A stretch of DNA of 64,000 bases from Pelagibacteraceae bacterium AG-337-G04 (GTDB lineage: Bacteria; Pseudomonadota; Alphaproteobacteria; Pelagibacterales; Pelagibacteraceae), in contig QBZW01000010.1 in the NCBI GenBank assembly GCA_003282205.1, positions 1-64,000 of the forward strand. The letters are read 5' to 3'. Positions within the stretch are counted from its first letter, which is position 1; every line of letters begins with the position of its first letter. The notes below the pieces were generated by a model. It was not told the DNA's origin and made no database searches. It worked only from the letters and a program-made list of their open reading frames with translations. Positions 1-9,952 of the stretch are shown here, one piece after another. The translations under genes and the position numbers were made by a program.

Positions 1-292
1 TTATTCTTGTATATCCACCTTTTCTATTTTCATATCTTTTAGACAATGTTTTTCTAATTTTACTCGCTGACGCCTCATTTTGAAGTTTAGAAATTAATAT
101 TCTAGTATTTTGAAGCGTATCTTTCTTGCCTAGTGTAATTAATTTATCAGCCTGTGGTTTCAAAACCTTTGCTTTTGGAAGTGTTGTAGTAATTTGTTCA
201 TACTTCACAAGAGAATTAAGCATATTCTTTAATAATGCTTTTCTATGCTCTGAAGTTCTATTGAGCTTTTTATAACTGATTTTATGTCTCAT
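1..292 (-). CDS. rplQ: 50S ribosomal protein L17 (partial, C-terminus off window)
   Basis: Large-subunit ribosomal protein. The first 97 codons are visible, starting [20 protein letters not shown] and ending at the L17 signature GGYTRI on the window edge, so only the last few dozen residues are missing. The start codon shares one base with the rpoA stop, which is the usual rpoA-rplQ coupling at the end of the alpha operon. This gene should be the last of the long ribosomal run read from right to left. Confidence 0.95.
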   Translation of the reverse strand, partial: MRHKISYKKLNRTSEHRKALLKNMLNSLVKYEQITTTLPKAKVLKPQADKLITLGKKDTLQNTRILISKLQNEASASKIRKTLSKRYENRKGGYTRI

Positions 293-1320
293 TAAATAGC
301 TTCCTCAAGTTTTTTCGATAATTCGGCAATATTATCAGGGGGCCAGTTAGGAATTTCCATTCCTAAATATAATGACATCCCTGTTAGTACTTCTTTGATT
401 TCATTCAAAGATTTTCTTCCAAAATTAGGCGTTCTCAGCATTTCACCTTCGGATTTTTGAACTAAGTCTCCTATATAAATTATATTATCATTTTTAAGAC
501 AATTCATAGATCTTACAGAGAGTTCAAGCTCATCAACTTTTCTTAATAAATTTTTATTAAATTCAGGTTCTGTGGGCTGTTCTCTAACAATTACCTCTTG
601 AGGTTCGTCAAAATTAACAAACATACCCAATTGATCTTGGAAAATTCTTGCAGAATAAGCAACGGCATCCTCAGCAGAAATAGATCCATTGGTTTCAACT
701 TCCATAGTCAATTTATCATAATCAAGAGCTTTTCCCTCTCTGGCAGTGCTTATTGAATATGAAACTTTTTTTACAGGGCTAAACAAAGAATCTATGGGTA
801 TAAGTCCAAGTGGTGGTTCCTCTGGTTTATTCATATCTGCTGGGACATATCCTTTTCCACTGCTTACTGTCATCTCCATATGAAAATTTGTATTTTCATC
901 TAAATTACAAATTACTAAGTCTGGATTCAAAATCTCAATAGTGCCTGAGGTAATTATATCTGCAGCCTTTATTTCACCAGGGCCTTTCGCATCCAAAATT
1001 AACTTACTTTTAGTGTCAGTATCACTCTTTAAAGCTAAAGATTTTACATTAAGAACTATATCTGTAACATCCTCTCTAACACCTTTTATAGAAGTAAATT
1101 CATGTAAAACTCCATCTATTTGAATTGCAGTTACTGCGGTACCTCTTATGGAAGATAAAAGAATTCTTCTTAAGGAGTTTCCTAACGTAAGACCATATCC
1201 TTTTTCTAATGGCTCAGCAATTATCTTAGCATAAGTTTTATCATCACTTAAATTAATATCTAACTTAGGTGGTTTAATAAGTGATTTCCAATTTTTAGTA
1301 TTTACTTCAGAAGTTTCCAT
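292..1320 (-). CDS. rpoA: DNA-directed RNA polymerase subunit alpha
   Basis: Scaffold subunit that dimerises to seed assembly of core RNA polymerase. At 342 aa it has the usual length. The N-terminal assembly domain shows [19 protein letters not shown] and the C-terminal helical domain (about residues 255-335) shows [18 protein letters not shown], which contacts UP elements and activators. It directly abuts rpsK with no gap and overlaps rplQ by one base, as in the standard rpsM-rpsK-rpoA-rplQ order. Confidence 0.98.
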   Translation of the reverse strand: METSEVNTKNWKSLIKPPKLDINLSDDKTYAKIIAEPLEKGYGLTLGNSLRRILLSSIRGTAVTAIQIDGVLHEFTSIKGVREDVTDIVLNVKSLALKSDTDTKSKLILDAKGPGEIKAADIITSGTIEILNPDLVICNLDENTNFHMEMTVSSGKGYVPADMNKPEEPPLGLIPIDSLFSPVKKVSYSISTAREGKALDYDKLTMEVETNGSISAEDAVAYSARIFQDQLGMFVNFDEPQEVIVREQPTEPEFNKNLLRKVDELELSVRSMNCLKNDNIIYIGDLVQKSEGEMLRTPNFGRKSLNEIKEVLTGMSLYLGMEIPNWPPDNIAELSKKLEEAI

Positions 1321-1764
1321 TTATACTCTCCTTTTCTTTGGTGGCCTTGAACCATTATGTGGCATTGGTGTTGTGTCTTTAATTGAAATTATTTTAAAAC
1401 CTCTTGCTTGCAAAGCTCTTAAAGCTGTTTCTCTACCTGAGCCTGGTCCTTTAACTTCAACAGAAAGAATTTTCATTCCAACTTCTAGTGCTTTTGCTGC
1501 AGCTGATTCTGCTGCAACTTGTGCTGCATATGGTGTAGATTTTCTTGAACCCTTGAACCCCTTTTGTCCTGCAGATGCCCATGAAATTACATTTCCGTTC
1601 GTATCAGCAATAGATACTATAGTATTATTAAATGTTGATTGTACATAAGCAATACCATTTAATATATGTTTCTTGTTCTTTTTTTTTTTTGAATAAGAAC
1701 TTTTTTTTGATTTTTTTAAATTTTCTTTATTTTGGTCTTTATTTTCTAAGTTATCCTTTTTCAT
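1321..1764 (-). CDS. rpsK: 30S ribosomal protein S11 with Lys-rich N-terminal extension
   Basis: Platform protein of the small subunit near the mRNA exit. The core from about residue 31 ([19 protein letters not shown]) to the end is canonical S11, including [19 protein letters not shown] and the C-terminal [13 protein letters not shown]. At 147 aa it is longer than the typical ~129 aa because of a low-complexity Lys/Asn/Ser tail in the first ~30 residues. An internal start would need a non-Met codon, so the upstream ATG, two bases after rpsM, is kept. Confidence 0.96.
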   Translation of the reverse strand: MKKDNLENKDQNKENLKKSKKSSYSKKKKNKKHILNGIAYVQSTFNNTIVSIADTNGNVISWASAGQKGFKGSRKSTPYAAQVAAESAAAKALEVGMKILSVEVKGPGSGRETALRALQARGFKIISIKDTTPMPHNGSRPPKKRRV

Positions 1765-1766
1765 AG

Positions 1767-2150
1767 TTATTTTTTTAAAGGTGTTAATTTTTTTCCAGCT
1801 ATTGCGATTGCTTTACCTTTTCTTGTTCTTGCATTACATCTTGTTCTTTGACCACGAACTGGTAGTTTTTTTCTGTGTCTTGATCCACGATAAGTGGCTA
1901 GGTCAATTAATCTTTTTATACTTAAAGATGTTTCTCTTCTAAGATCTCCTTCTACAGAAAATTTTTGATCTATAAATTCTCTTATTTTTAAAATTTCATC
2001 ATCTGTTAATTCATTAACTCTTTTAGTGTTTGGTATTTCTAAAGATTTACAAATATCTTTAGAATTTTTTTCACCTATGCCATAGATATATGTAAGTCCA
2101 ATTCTAACTAGTTTATTTTGAGGGATGTTTACACCTGCTATACGAGCCAT
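1767..2150 (-). CDS. rpsM: 30S ribosomal protein S13
   Basis: Small-subunit head protein that contacts the P-site tRNA and forms bridges with L5. [26 protein letters not shown] is the conserved N-terminus and [25 protein letters not shown] the rRNA/tRNA-binding tail. 127 aa, close to the family norm. It follows adk after a 55-bp gap, the largest gap in this part of the run, and precedes rpsK by 2 bp. No rpmJ (L36) lies between secY and rpsM. Confidence 0.97.
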   Translation of the reverse strand: MARIAGVNIPQNKLVRIGLTYIYGIGEKNSKDICKSLEIPNTKRVNELTDDEILKIREFIDQKFSVEGDLRRETSLSIKRLIDLATYRGSRHRKKLPVRGQRTRCNARTRKGKAIAIAGKKLTPLKK

Positions 2151-2205
2151 ATTTCTGAGATAAAATTTAGCCTTTTATATAAGAAGTTGTTTTAAAGTCA
2201 ATGTC

Positions 2206-2769
2206 TTAAACAGATAGAATTTGCTCAATTTTACTTGATATTTCCTCTATTTTATCATCACCATCAATTTCATGAAAATTTGATTTTTTTGAATAGAAAT
2301 CTAAAACTGGTTTTGTTGTTTCCATATAAGTATCATATCTCTTAAGAATAGTGGTTAAATTATCATCAGTTCTTTTTTCTAATGCCTTCCTCTTTTCAAT
2401 TCTATCTATTATAGTTTTCTTATTTACATTTAAAAAAAATATAAAATCAATTTTTTGATTTGACTCTTTTAACAAAGAGTCTAAATTTTTTGCCTGACTT
2501 AAAGATCTAGGATATCCATCAAATATTAATTTATTCTTATTTTGTGGGTCAAAAATTGCATTTTTTATAAGTTCATTAACTATTTCGTCAGTGGCAAAAT
2601 CCCCTTTTGAAATTATATTTTCAATATCTTTTCCTATAATTGTTTGATTTTTAACTTCATTTCTTAGAAGATCTCCAGTTGATATTTGATAAAGTTTAAA
2701 CTTTTTTACGATATTAAGTGCTTGGGTACCTTTACCTGCTCCTGGTGGTCCAAAAATAATAACATTCAC
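2206..2769 (-). CDS. adk: Adenylate kinase, short (LID-less) form
   Basis: Converts ATP + AMP to two ADP in the cytosol. The P-loop GPPGAGKGTQ is at residues 7-16 and the AMP-side motif DGYPRSLSQA follows. At 187 aa it is a short-type enzyme: where long forms carry the ~27-residue, often zinc-binding LID insert, this one has only a short linker (RIEKRKALEKRTDDN). Placement between secY and rpsM is common in alphaproteobacteria. It lies 5 bp downstream of secY, so it is probably co-transcribed with the spc genes. Confidence 0.96.
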   Translation of the reverse strand: MNVIIFGPPGAGKGTQALNIVKKFKLYQISTGDLLRNEVKNQTIIGKDIENIISKGDFATDEIVNELIKNAIFDPQNKNKLIFDGYPRSLSQAKNLDSLLKESNQKIDFIFFLNVNKKTIIDRIEKRKALEKRTDDNLTTILKRYDTYMETTKPVLDFYSKKSNFHEIDGDDKIEEISSKIEQILSV

Positions 2770-2774
2770 TCGGA

Positions 2775-4055
2775 TTATCTTCCAAATTTTGTTTTCTTTA
2801 TTAATTGTTCATATTGTGAGCTCATTAATCTTGTTTGTACCTGAGTAACTGTGTCAATAGCCACAACTACAACAATCAAAACTGATGCTCCACCTAAATA
2901 AAATGGTATTGGATAATTAGCAATTAAAAATTCTGGCATTAAACAAACTAGGGTTAAGTATAATGCCCCAATAGTTGTTAATCTTGTTAAAATTGTATCA
3001 ATATACAAAGCTGTACTTTCACCAGGTCTAATACCTGGTATAAAACCTCCATATTTTCTTAGATTCTCCGCAGTTTCATTTGGATTAAATGTTATAGAGG
3101 TGTAGAAAAACGTAAAAAAGATAATCCCTGAAGCATATAAAATCATATACAATGGTTGGCCTTGAGAAAAATATGAAGATATGTTTAAAAAAGTTTCATT
3201 TTCTGAAATATTAAAATTTGAAAATGTTACTGGCAATAATAATAACGCTGAGGCAAAAATTGCAGGAATTACACCAGCTGAATTTATTTTAAGAGGTAAA
3301 TGTGATGAATCACCACCATACATTTTATTGCCCATTTGTCTTTTTGGATAATTTATTAGTATTTTTCTTAAAGCTCTCTCCATAAAAACTATAAATAAAA
3401 TTGTAAGAACTAATAAGACAAAAATAAATATTATCATTACTGTAGATATAGCTCCTGTTCTACCTAATTCAAATGTAGTAACTAAAGCTCTTGGGATTTC
3501 TGCAACAATTCCTGAAAATATAATTAGAGAGATACCATTACCAATTCCCCTTTGCGTAATTTGTTCTCCTAACCACATCAAAAATATAGTTCCAGCAACT
3601 ATTGTTGTAACAGTTGAAATTTTGAAAAATACACCTGGATTAATAACTAGGTCAGCTGAGGATTCTAACCCAACGGCCAAGCCATACCCTTGAACTGTGG
3701 CCAAGATAACTGTTCCATATCTTGTTATTTGAGATATTTTTTGCCTACCAATTTCACCCTGAGCCTTAAGGTTTTTAAAGTATTCTGTCACTCCGGTAAG
3801 CAATTGAATTATTATAGCTGATGAGATGTAAGGCATTATTCCAAGTGCAAATATAGCCATTCTGCTAACTGCACCGCCAGCAAAAACATTAAACATTCCA
3901 AGTAATCCTTTTTGATTACTGTCCATCATCACTTGTAATTGTTCTGGATCTATGCCGGGCAACGGAACAAAAGTTCCTAGTCTATAAATTGCAAGAATAA
4001 AAATAGTAAATAAGATTCGATTTCTTAAATCATTAGATTGTGATGACTCACTCAT
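2775..4055 (-). CDS. secY: Protein translocase subunit SecY
   Basis: Channel-forming inner-membrane subunit of the Sec translocon, working with SecE (26666-26857 in this window). 426 aa with about ten hydrophobic segments. The N-terminus has YRLGTFVPLPGIDP, the plug/TM2 region has GLLGMFNVFAGGAVSRMAIFALGI, and the SecA-contact loop has FNPNETAENLRKYGGFIPGIRPG. It follows rplO after 4 bp as the standard last gene of the spc operon. Confidence 0.97.
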   Translation of the reverse strand: MSESSQSNDLRNRILFTIFILAIYRLGTFVPLPGIDPEQLQVMMDSNQKGLLGMFNVFAGGAVSRMAIFALGIMPYISSAIIIQLLTGVTEYFKNLKAQGEIGRQKISQITRYGTVILATVQGYGLAVGLESSADLVINPGVFFKISTVTTIVAGTIFLMWLGEQITQRGIGNGISLIIFSGIVAEIPRALVTTFELGRTGAISTVMIIFIFVLLVLTILFIVFMERALRKILINYPKRQMGNKMYGGDSSHLPLKINSAGVIPAIFASALLLLPVTFSNFNISENETFLNISSYFSQGQPLYMILYASGIIFFTFFYTSITFNPNETAENLRKYGGFIPGIRPGESTALYIDTILTRLTTIGALYLTLVCLMPEFLIANYPIPFYLGGASVLIVVVVAIDTVTQVQTRLMSSQYEQLIKKTKFGR

Positions 4056-4059
4056 TATA

Positions 4060-4521
4060 TTATTTCTGGTTTTTTATTTTTAATACACCGCCAAGTTTTT
4101 CAATTTTATCTTTTGCAGCAATTGAAGAAAAATCGGCTTCTATATCTATTTTTGAAGTTAAATTACCATTTGCTAGAATTTTAAATTTTGAATATGTTTT
4201 ATTAATAATTTTACTCTGCTTTAAGATTTCTAAATTTATCAAATTTTCAGGGTTAATTCTTTTTTTATCAACAAATTTTTGAAGTTGGTCTAGATTAATT
4301 TTTGCAATTTTCCTTTTGTTTAAAGGATTAAAACCTCTTTTGGGCAATCTTCTATAAAGTGGCATTTGACCTCCTTCAAAACTTTTTATTGCAACACCAG
4401 ATCTGGATTTTTGTCCTTTAACTCCTCTTCCTGAAGTTTTTCCTTTACCAGTTCCAATACCTCTACCAACTCTTTTTTTAGAGATTTTAATTTTAGTGAC
4501 CGTGTTCAAAATTTTCATCAT
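4060..4521 (-). CDS. rplO: 50S ribosomal protein L15
   Basis: Late-assembly large-subunit protein. The glycine/lysine-rich N-terminal extension [28 protein letters not shown] (quoted in part: [18 protein letters not shown]) threads into 23S rRNA, and a globular C-terminal domain follows. 153 aa. The ATGATG start overlaps the rpsE stop by 4 bases, preceded by an AAGGGG ribosome-binding stretch. This direct contact with rpsE shows that rpmD (L30) is absent from its usual position. Confidence 0.97.
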   Translation of the reverse strand: MMKILNTVTKIKISKKRVGRGIGTGKGKTSGRGVKGQKSRSGVAIKSFEGGQMPLYRRLPKRGFNPLNKRKIAKINLDQLQKFVDKKRINPENLINLEILKQSKIINKTYSKFKILANGNLTSKIDIEADFSSIAAKDKIEKLGGVLKIKNQK

Positions 4522-5018
4522 CCCCTTTTTTCAATAATTTCTGAAATTTTTTTATTTCTTATCAATGAAATGTTTTTAGGTGAATTTTGATTAGAAAGAG
4601 CCTTCATGCAGGCTCTAATTACATTATGGGGATTTGCCGTACCAAGTGATTTTGCAACAATATCTTTTATTCCTAAAACTTCACAAACTGCCCTGACTGC
4701 ACCACCAGCAATTATTCCTGTTCCTTTTGGAGCAGCTCTTAATTTTATTTTACCAGCACCATCTTTTCCAAATATGTCATGATGTATAGTTCTACCTTCT
4801 CTTAAAGGTATTTGAATAAGATTTCTTCTTGCAAGTTCATTTGCTTTTTTAATTGCGTCTGGTACTTGCTTAGCTTTTGCATGAGCAACACCAATTTTAC
4901 CATTTTGATTTCCAACTACCACTAAAGCTGAAAAACCAAATCTTCTTCCTCCTTTTACAACTTTTGTAATCCTGTTTATGTGAACTAATTTTTCAACAAA
5001 TTCAGTATTTTTTTCCAT
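4518..5018 (-). CDS. rpsE: 30S ribosomal protein S5
   Basis: Small-subunit body protein involved in decoding accuracy and helicase activity at the mRNA entry. Conserved dsRBD-like segment [31 protein letters not shown], then [28 protein letters not shown]. 166 aa. Three bases separate it from rplR upstream; its stop overlaps the start of rplO. Confidence 0.97.
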   Translation of the reverse strand: MEKNTEFVEKLVHINRITKVVKGGRRFGFSALVVVGNQNGKIGVAHAKAKQVPDAIKKANELARRNLIQIPLREGRTIHHDIFGKDGAGKIKLRAAPKGTGIIAGGAVRAVCEVLGIKDIVAKSLGTANPHNVIRACMKALSNQNSPKNISLIRNKKISEIIEKRG

Positions 5019-5021
5019 AAT

Positions 5022-5375
5022 TTAAAATTCCATTCCATTTTTTCTAAGTTCATCAGCTAGTAGCTTTACTCTCCCATGATATTTATAAATACCTCTATCA
5101 AAAAATACTTTTGTAATCTTTATATTTTTCGCCTTTTTAGCTAATTCCTCAGCTACAAGTTTAGATAGTTCTTTTTTATTCTTTTTTTGTGATTTTATTT
5201 CATTAGTATTTGAAGATACAAATGCTAATGTTATTTTTTTCACGTCATCAATTATTTGCGCACTTATATTTTTAGCTGATCTATTTACACTTAATCTATA
5301 TCGCTCACTTGATGAAAATTTTTTAATTTTATTTCTTACTCTGTATTTTTTTCTTTGTATTTTTGACAATTTCAT
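5022..5375 (-). CDS. rplR: 50S ribosomal protein L18
   Basis: 5S rRNA-binding protein of the central protuberance. 117 aa, with the basic N-terminus ([15 protein letters not shown]), [20 protein letters not shown] and the C-terminal [26 protein letters not shown] signature. The start codon shares one base with the rplF stop. Confidence 0.96.
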   Translation of the reverse strand: MKLSKIQRKKYRVRNKIKKFSSSERYRLSVNRSAKNISAQIIDDVKKITLAFVSSNTNEIKSQKKNKKELSKLVAEELAKKAKNIKITKVFFDRGIYKYHGRVKLLADELRKNGMEF

Positions 5376-5914
5376 TATTTCTTTTTTCCCTCTTTTCTTA
5401 ATATATACTGCCCCTGTTCCTTAATGCCTTTTCCTTTGTATGGTTCTGGTGGGCGTAAACTTTTAATCTCAGAAGCTACCATTCCAACTTGTTGCTTATC
5501 TGAACCTGTTATTTTCAAAATATTTTGTTTTTCTACCTGGATTTTTACTCCATCGGGTATATCAAAATTAATATCGTGGCTAAATCCTAATTGAAGATTT
5601 AGCATATTTCCTTTTAAAGCAGCTCTGAAACCAACGCCTGTTAATTCTAGTTTTTTTTCATAACCTTTGCTTGTCCCAATTATTGCATTGTTAATTAAAC
5701 TTCTATTCATACCCCATAGTCTTTTTGTTTCTTGATTATTTTTTTTTGGCTTAATCATAACCTCTTTACCATCGTTTATATTTAGATCAAAAATATCTAA
5801 ATCAATATTTAATGATTTTTTTCCTAAAGGCCCCTCAATGTTAATCATATTACCATTTAAAATAACATTTACTTTTTCCGGGATTGTAATGTTTATTTTA
5901 CCAATTTTAGACAT
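5375..5914 (-). CDS. rplF: 50S ribosomal protein L6
   Basis: Large-subunit protein near the sarcin-ricin loop and factor-binding site. 179 aa with two L6 repeats, starting [17 protein letters not shown] and ending with the family signature [26 protein letters not shown] (PYKGKGI core). One-base overlaps on both sides with rplR and rpsH. Confidence 0.97.
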   Translation of the reverse strand: MSKIGKINITIPEKVNVILNGNMINIEGPLGKKSLNIDLDIFDLNINDGKEVMIKPKKNNQETKRLWGMNRSLINNAIIGTSKGYEKKLELTGVGFRAALKGNMLNLQLGFSHDINFDIPDGVKIQVEKQNILKITGSDKQQVGMVASEIKSLRPPEPYKGKGIKEQGQYILRKEGKKK

Positions 5915-6312
5915 TAAAATACCTTACAAATTATTTCACCACCAACTCTTTGTTTTCTTGCATCAATATCAGTCATTACGCCTTTTGGGGTAGAGACAAT
6001 AGCTATACCTAATCCGTTATTTACTTTTGGGAGACTTTCTGCACTAGAAAAAATTCTTCTTCCTGGTTTTGAAACTCTTTCTATTGAACTAATAACAGGA
6101 TTGCCTGAACTATATTTCAAACTTATTTTTAGATTTGATTTGTTGTTTTGCTCCGATTTTACCTCATAGTCTACTATGTATCCCTCTGATTTCAATATTT
6201 CAGCAATTTTCATCTTAAACTTTGATGAAGGAAGTTCGACTTTTTTATGATTCCTTTTTTGTGAATTTTTTAATCTTGCTAACATATCTCCTATTGGATC
6301 GCTTAAACTCAT
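5914..6312 (-). CDS. rpsH: 30S ribosomal protein S8
   Basis: Primary 16S rRNA binder and, in E. coli, translational repressor of the spc operon. The open frame extends to an ATG at 6363, but family alignment ([18 protein letters not shown]) and an AAAGGA ribosome-binding site a few bases ahead support the ATG at 6312, giving 132 aa. The longer start would place 17 non-homologous residues on the protein and overlap rpsN by about 40 bp. The C-terminal signature [29 protein letters not shown] is present. Confidence 0.96.
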   Translation of the reverse strand: MSLSDPIGDMLARLKNSQKRNHKKVELPSSKFKMKIAEILKSEGYIVDYEVKSEQNNKSNLKISLKYSSGNPVISSIERVSKPGRRIFSSAESLPKVNNGLGIAIVSTPKGVMTDIDARKQRVGGEIICKVF

Positions 6313-6322
6313 AATATCCTTT

Positions 6323-6628
6323 CTACCAACTTGATTTAACCATACCAGGAATCTTGCCTTCAAGTCCTAACTGTCTTAATGCAATTCTTGATATTTTTAA
6401 TTTTCGATAAACTCCATGTGGTCTACCAGTAATTTGACATCTGTTTCTTACTCTTACTTTTGCTGAATTTCGTGGTAATTTTGATAATTTCTGCTGAGCT
6501 TTAAATCTCTCCTCTAAAGTTAATTTTTTATCCATAATTATTTTTTTTAAACTTAATCTTTTTTTATAAAGCTTGTCTGAAAGTTTTATTCTTTTATTAT
6601 TTTTGTTTATTGCGCTAATTTTTGCCAT
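6323..6628 (-). CDS. rpsN: 30S ribosomal protein S14
   Basis: Small-subunit head protein. 101 aa, long zinc-free form: [20 protein letters not shown] at the start, then [37 protein letters not shown]. Only one Cys remains in the central region, so it cannot form the CxxC-CxxC zinc knuckle of short S14 proteins. Ten bases before rpsH; one-base overlap with rplE. Confidence 0.97.
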   Translation of the reverse strand: MAKISAINKNNKRIKLSDKLYKKRLSLKKIIMDKKLTLEERFKAQQKLSKLPRNSAKVRVRNRCQITGRPHGVYRKLKISRIALRQLGLEGKIPGMVKSSW

Positions 6629-7182
6629 TAATTACTCCTATTGTCTTGGAATGGAAAATTTAGTTTTTTGAGAAGCTCAAAACTATGTTTTTTGTTAATA
6701 GATTTAATTACAATTGTAATATCTAGACCCCTTATTTTGTCTACTTTATCAAAGTTGACTTCTGGAAATACTATTTGTTCTTTAATACCAAATGTGTAAT
6801 TTCCAAATTTATCAAATCCATTTGAATTAAGACCTCTAAAATCTTTAATTCTTGGCAATGCTATGTTGATAAGTCTATCTAAGAACTCATACATTTTATT
6901 CTTTCTTAATGTTACTTTTAAACCTGAATTAGTATTTTTTCTTGTTTTAAAGTTTGCTATTGATTTTCTAAATTTCGTAATTACTGGTTTTTGGCCTGTT
7001 ATGTTTGCAAGATCATTCTGACATGAACTTATAATTTTTGAATCATTTCCATCTAATCCTAAACCCATATTTAGAACTATTTTTTGTATTTTTGGTCCCA
7101 TATATAAATTTTTATATCCAAACATTTCTTTTAAACTTGGATCGATCTCATTTATAATTATGTCTTTAAGTCTTGGTTGCAT
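6628..7182 (-). CDS. rplE: 50S ribosomal protein L5
   Basis: 5S rRNA-binding protein that bridges to S13 and the P-site tRNA. 184 aa with [13 protein letters not shown] near the N-terminus, [20 protein letters not shown] in the middle and [12 protein letters not shown] near the C-terminus. One-base overlaps with rplX and rpsN. Confidence 0.97.
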   Translation of the reverse strand: MQPRLKDIIINEIDPSLKEMFGYKNLYMGPKIQKIVLNMGLGLDGNDSKIISSCQNDLANITGQKPVITKFRKSIANFKTRKNTNSGLKVTLRKNKMYEFLDRLINIALPRIKDFRGLNSNGFDKFGNYTFGIKEQIVFPEVNFDKVDKIRGLDITIVIKSINKKHSFELLKKLNFPFQDNRSN

Positions 7183-7424
7183 TATTTTTTAATTTCTTCT
7201 TTTTTTTTAGTATCTATATTTTTTAAATTTGAAAGATGGATAAAATTTTCTATTGAGATTATTCCACCTTTTTTTTCTTTTGTTGTTTTAACATGTTTTT
7301 TTACTATGTTAATTCCTTTAACTTTTGCTCTATGTTTTTTTCTATCAATTTCTATTACTTCACCTTCTTTTTTTTTATCTTTACCAGTTAATACCTTTAC
7401 TTTTGCTCCTTTTTTAATCATCAT
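7182..7424 (-). CDS. rplX: 50S ribosomal protein L24, short
   Basis: Assembly-initiator protein of the large subunit. The N-terminal KOW motif is clear ([34 protein letters not shown], core [13 protein letters not shown]). At 80 aa it is shorter than the usual ~100 aa; the C-terminal segment is trimmed to a Lys-rich tail. Four-base overlap with rplN and one-base overlap with rplE make truncation by error unlikely. Confidence 0.93.
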   Translation of the reverse strand: MMIKKGAKVKVLTGKDKKKEGEVIEIDRKKHRAKVKGINIVKKHVKTTKEKKGGIISIENFIHLSNLKNIDTKKKEEIKK

Positions 7425-7789
7425 AATACCTCAGGTGCTAGCGATATAATTTTCATTTGCCCCCTATTTCTTAATTCTCTAGTTACGGGTCCAAAAATTC
7501 TAGTTCCAATTGGTTCACCTTTATCATCTGTTAACACTGCAGCATTATTATCAAATTTTACTTTAGATCCATCGTTTCTATGTATTCCTTTTCTGACTCT
7601 CACTACAACTGCCTTATGCACAGATCCTTTTTTAACTTTACCTTTTGGAATAGCTTCTTTTACTGCAACCACTATTGTATCACCAATACTAGCATATCTC
7701 CTTTTTGATCCACCCAACACTTTTATGCATTCAATTTTTTTTGCACCAGTATTGTCTGCTACCATCAATTCTGTTTGAACCTGTATCAT
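7421..7789 (-). CDS. rplN: 50S ribosomal protein L14
   Basis: Interface protein that contacts 16S rRNA helix 14. 122 aa, the canonical length: [33 protein letters not shown] at the N-terminus and [13 protein letters not shown] near the C-terminus. Four-base overlaps with rpsQ and rplX. Confidence 0.98.
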   Translation of the reverse strand: MIQVQTELMVADNTGAKKIECIKVLGGSKRRYASIGDTIVVAVKEAIPKGKVKKGSVHKAVVVRVRKGIHRNDGSKVKFDNNAAVLTDDKGEPIGTRIFGPVTRELRNRGQMKIISLAPEVL

Positions 7790-8022
7790 TTATTAATTCC
7801 TATTACTTCAAATTTTTTATTTTTAGAATACGGTCTACTTTCTCTTATTGATACCTTATCTCCAATTTTGAATTTGTTTTCTTCATCATGAGCATTATAT
7901 TTTTTTCTTGCTCTCATAACTTTTTTTAAAACAGGATGTTGATATTTTCTTTCAACTAATACAGTTATTGTTTTATTTGGTTTATCACTAACAACTAATC
8001 CACTTAGTATTTTTTTAGGCAT
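7786..8022 (-). CDS. rpsQ: 30S ribosomal protein S17
   Basis: Primary 16S rRNA-binding protein with an OB fold. 78 aa with [25 protein letters not shown] and the signature [19 protein letters not shown]. It overlaps rpmC by 8 bases and rplN by 4. Confidence 0.97.
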   Translation of the reverse strand: MPKKILSGLVVSDKPNKTITVLVERKYQHPVLKKVMRARKKYNAHDEENKFKIGDKVSIRESRPYSKNKKFEVIGINK

Positions 8023-8203
8023 TTTTAACCCCTATCATTGTTTTTAATCGAGCAATATTTTTCTTTGTCTCAGAAATTTTAGAGGGACTTTTTACCTGTC
8101 CGTTTACTTTTTGAAACCTAAAATTAAAAAGGTCCTTTTTAAGTTTAATTATATTTTCTAATTTTTGTTTTTCGGTTAGTTTTTTTAATTCTTTTTTTTT
8201 CAT
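8015..8203 (-). CDS. rpmC: 50S ribosomal protein L29
   Basis: Small two-helix protein at the polypeptide exit tunnel. 62 aa; the central [23 protein letters not shown] and RLKTMI tail are typical. One base separates it from rplP; the rpsQ start lies within its last codons. Confidence 0.95.
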   Translation of the reverse strand: MKKKELKKLTEKQKLENIIKLKKDLFNFRFQKVNGQVKSPSKISETKKNIARLKTMIGVKNA

Positions 8204-8204
8204 A

Positions 8205-8612
8205 TTATATTCTCGTTATAAATTTACATTTTATTGGAAGTTTAGCAGATGCCTTGTATAAAGCTTCTTTTGCAATTTGTTCAGACACTCCATCGACTTC
8301 AAAAAGTATTCTGCCTGGTTTTACTCTACATGCCCAAAATTCAGGAGAACCTTTTCCTTTTCCCATTCTCACCTCAGTAGGTTTTTTCGAAACTGGTATA
8401 TTTGGAAACATTCTTGTCCATACTCTTCCTTGCCTTTTCATATGTCTTGTTAAAGCAACCCTTGCTGCTTCTATCTGTCTTGAAATAATCCTTTCGGGCT
8501 CTATTGCCTTCAAACCAAAGGAGCCATAGTTCATTGAATTGCATCTTGATGCAGTACCATGAATTCTACCTTTGTGTGCTTTTCTAAATTTTGTTCTTGT
8601 TGGTTGTAGCAT
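8205..8612 (-). CDS. rplP: 50S ribosomal protein L16
   Basis: Large-subunit protein at the A-site tRNA elbow. 135 aa: [16 protein letters not shown], then [43 protein letters not shown], which includes the PGRILFE signature. The plus-strand reading frame across the same bases (8254-8529) is a shadow. Confidence 0.98.
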   Translation of the reverse strand: MLQPTRTKFRKAHKGRIHGTASRCNSMNYGSFGLKAIEPERIISRQIEAARVALTRHMKRQGRVWTRMFPNIPVSKKPTEVRMGKGKGSPEFWACRVKPGRILFEVDGVSEQIAKEALYKASAKLPIKCKFITRI

Positions 8613-8614
8613 TT

Positions 8615-9274
8615 TTATGCCTTATTCCTTTCTTGGCTAAATTCTTTCGTAAAAATTTCTCCTTTATAAATCCATATTTTAATACCTATAATCCCATATG
8701 TAGTTAGTGCCTCTGCTTCAGAGTAATCTATATCTGCTCTTAATGTATGTGATGGTATGCTACCCTCTCTTAACCACTCCGTTCTTGCAATTTCATTACC
8801 ACCTAATCTTCCGCTAATAGAAACTTTTATTCCTTTTGCACCTAATCTTAAAGCTGACTGCATTGCTCTTTTCATAGCTCTTCTATACGAAACTCTTTTT
8901 ACTAATTGTTGAGCTATATTTTCTGCAACAAGATAGCTATTTGTTTCAGGTTTTTTTACCTCTTTTATGTTCAAAACAACTTCATTAGTTGTTAGACTTG
9001 ACAAATTATTTTTAATTTTTTCAATATCTGAACCTTTTTTTCCTATTACAAAACCTGGTCTAGAAGTATAGATCGTGACAAAACATTTTTTTGTAGTTCT
9101 CTCGATCATCACTTTAGACACACCAGAATTTATTACATTTTTCTTTATGAACTCTCTTATTTTATAATCCTCTATTAAATTGTTACCAAAGTCTTTTTTC
9201 TTGGCATACCAGACGGAGTCCCAACCTCTATTAATACCTAATCTTAAACCTATTGGATTAACTTTTTGTCCCAT
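8615..9274 (-). CDS. rpsC: 30S ribosomal protein S3
   Basis: mRNA-entry-site protein with helicase activity. 219 aa: [22 protein letters not shown] domain with [16 protein letters not shown], then the C-terminal domain [23 protein letters not shown]. The start overlaps the end of rplV by 17 bases, the longest overlap in the S10 operon here. Confidence 0.98.
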   Translation of the reverse strand: MGQKVNPIGLRLGINRGWDSVWYAKKKDFGNNLIEDYKIREFIKKNVINSGVSKVMIERTTKKCFVTIYTSRPGFVIGKKGSDIEKIKNNLSSLTTNEVVLNIKEVKKPETNSYLVAENIAQQLVKRVSYRRAMKRAMQSALRLGAKGIKVSISGRLGGNEIARTEWLREGSIPSHTLRADIDYSEAEALTTYGIIGIKIWIYKGEIFTKEFSQERNKA

Positions 9275-9653
9275 GGCTTTCTGTTTGTTTGGTTTTTTCT
9301 GTTAGAATTATTGTTAAATTCGAATAAGGCTTCATAATTTCTGCAGCTCTACCTTTGGCTCTTGCTCTAAATCTTTTCATTACAACTTGTTTTCCACAAT
9401 AAGCTTCTTTTACGATTAGTTTATCTATATCATATTGATAATTATTTTCTGCATTTGCTACTGCAGATGAAATTGTTTTCTTGATATCTTTTGAAATTCT
9501 TTTATCTGAAAATGATAAATCTCTTATTGCAACATCAACTTTTTTTCCAACTATTGATTTTAATATTGGATTTAATTTCTTAGTACTAGATCGTACATTT
9601 TTATTAATTGATTTAACTAATTTTGTATCTATTTTTTTTTGTAATTTTGACAT
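9258..9653 (-). CDS. rplV: 50S ribosomal protein L22
   Basis: Early-assembly protein whose beta-hairpin lines the exit tunnel. 131 aa. The core is recognisable from [19 protein letters not shown] through [37 protein letters not shown]. The first ~20 residues are a divergent Lys/Ser-rich lead. One-base overlap with rpsS; 17-base overlap with rpsC. Confidence 0.95.
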   Translation of the reverse strand: MSKLQKKIDTKLVKSINKNVRSSTKKLNPILKSIVGKKVDVAIRDLSFSDKRISKDIKKTISSAVANAENNYQYDIDKLIVKEAYCGKQVVMKRFRARAKGRAAEIMKPYSNLTIILTEKTKQTESHGTKS

Positions 9654-9949
9654 TATTTTTTATCTCCACCTTCAACTTTAGCTTTTTTATCTGCTGGCGT
9701 ATGACCAAAAAATTGCCTAGTAGGTGCAAATTCTCCAAGCTTATGTCCGACCATATCCTCAGAAATGGTAATCGGTATAAATTTTTTCCCGTTATATATC
9801 AAAAAACTAACACCAATAAAATCAGGTAGTATTGTTGATTTTCTTGACCAAGTTTTGATTGGCTTTTTAGTTGCTTCATTCTTTAATTTTTCAACTTTTT
9901 TTAGCAAACTTTCCTCTACAAACGGACCTTTCCACACTGATCTTACCAT
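9653..9949 (-). CDS. rpsS: 30S ribosomal protein S19
   Basis: Small-subunit head protein that forms a complex with S13. 98 aa: [30 protein letters not shown], then [17 protein letters not shown], all diagnostic. Three bases from rplB; one-base overlap with rplV. Confidence 0.98.
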   Translation of the reverse strand: MVRSVWKGPFVEESLLKKVEKLKNEATKKPIKTWSRKSTILPDFIGVSFLIYNGKKFIPITISEDMVGHKLGEFAPTRQFFGHTPADKKAKVEGGDKK

Positions 9950-9952
9950 AAT

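Noticed and set aside
6313..6363. Longer N-terminus for S8
   Set aside because: The extra residues match no S8 protein and a good ribosome-binding site precedes the internal ATG at 6312.
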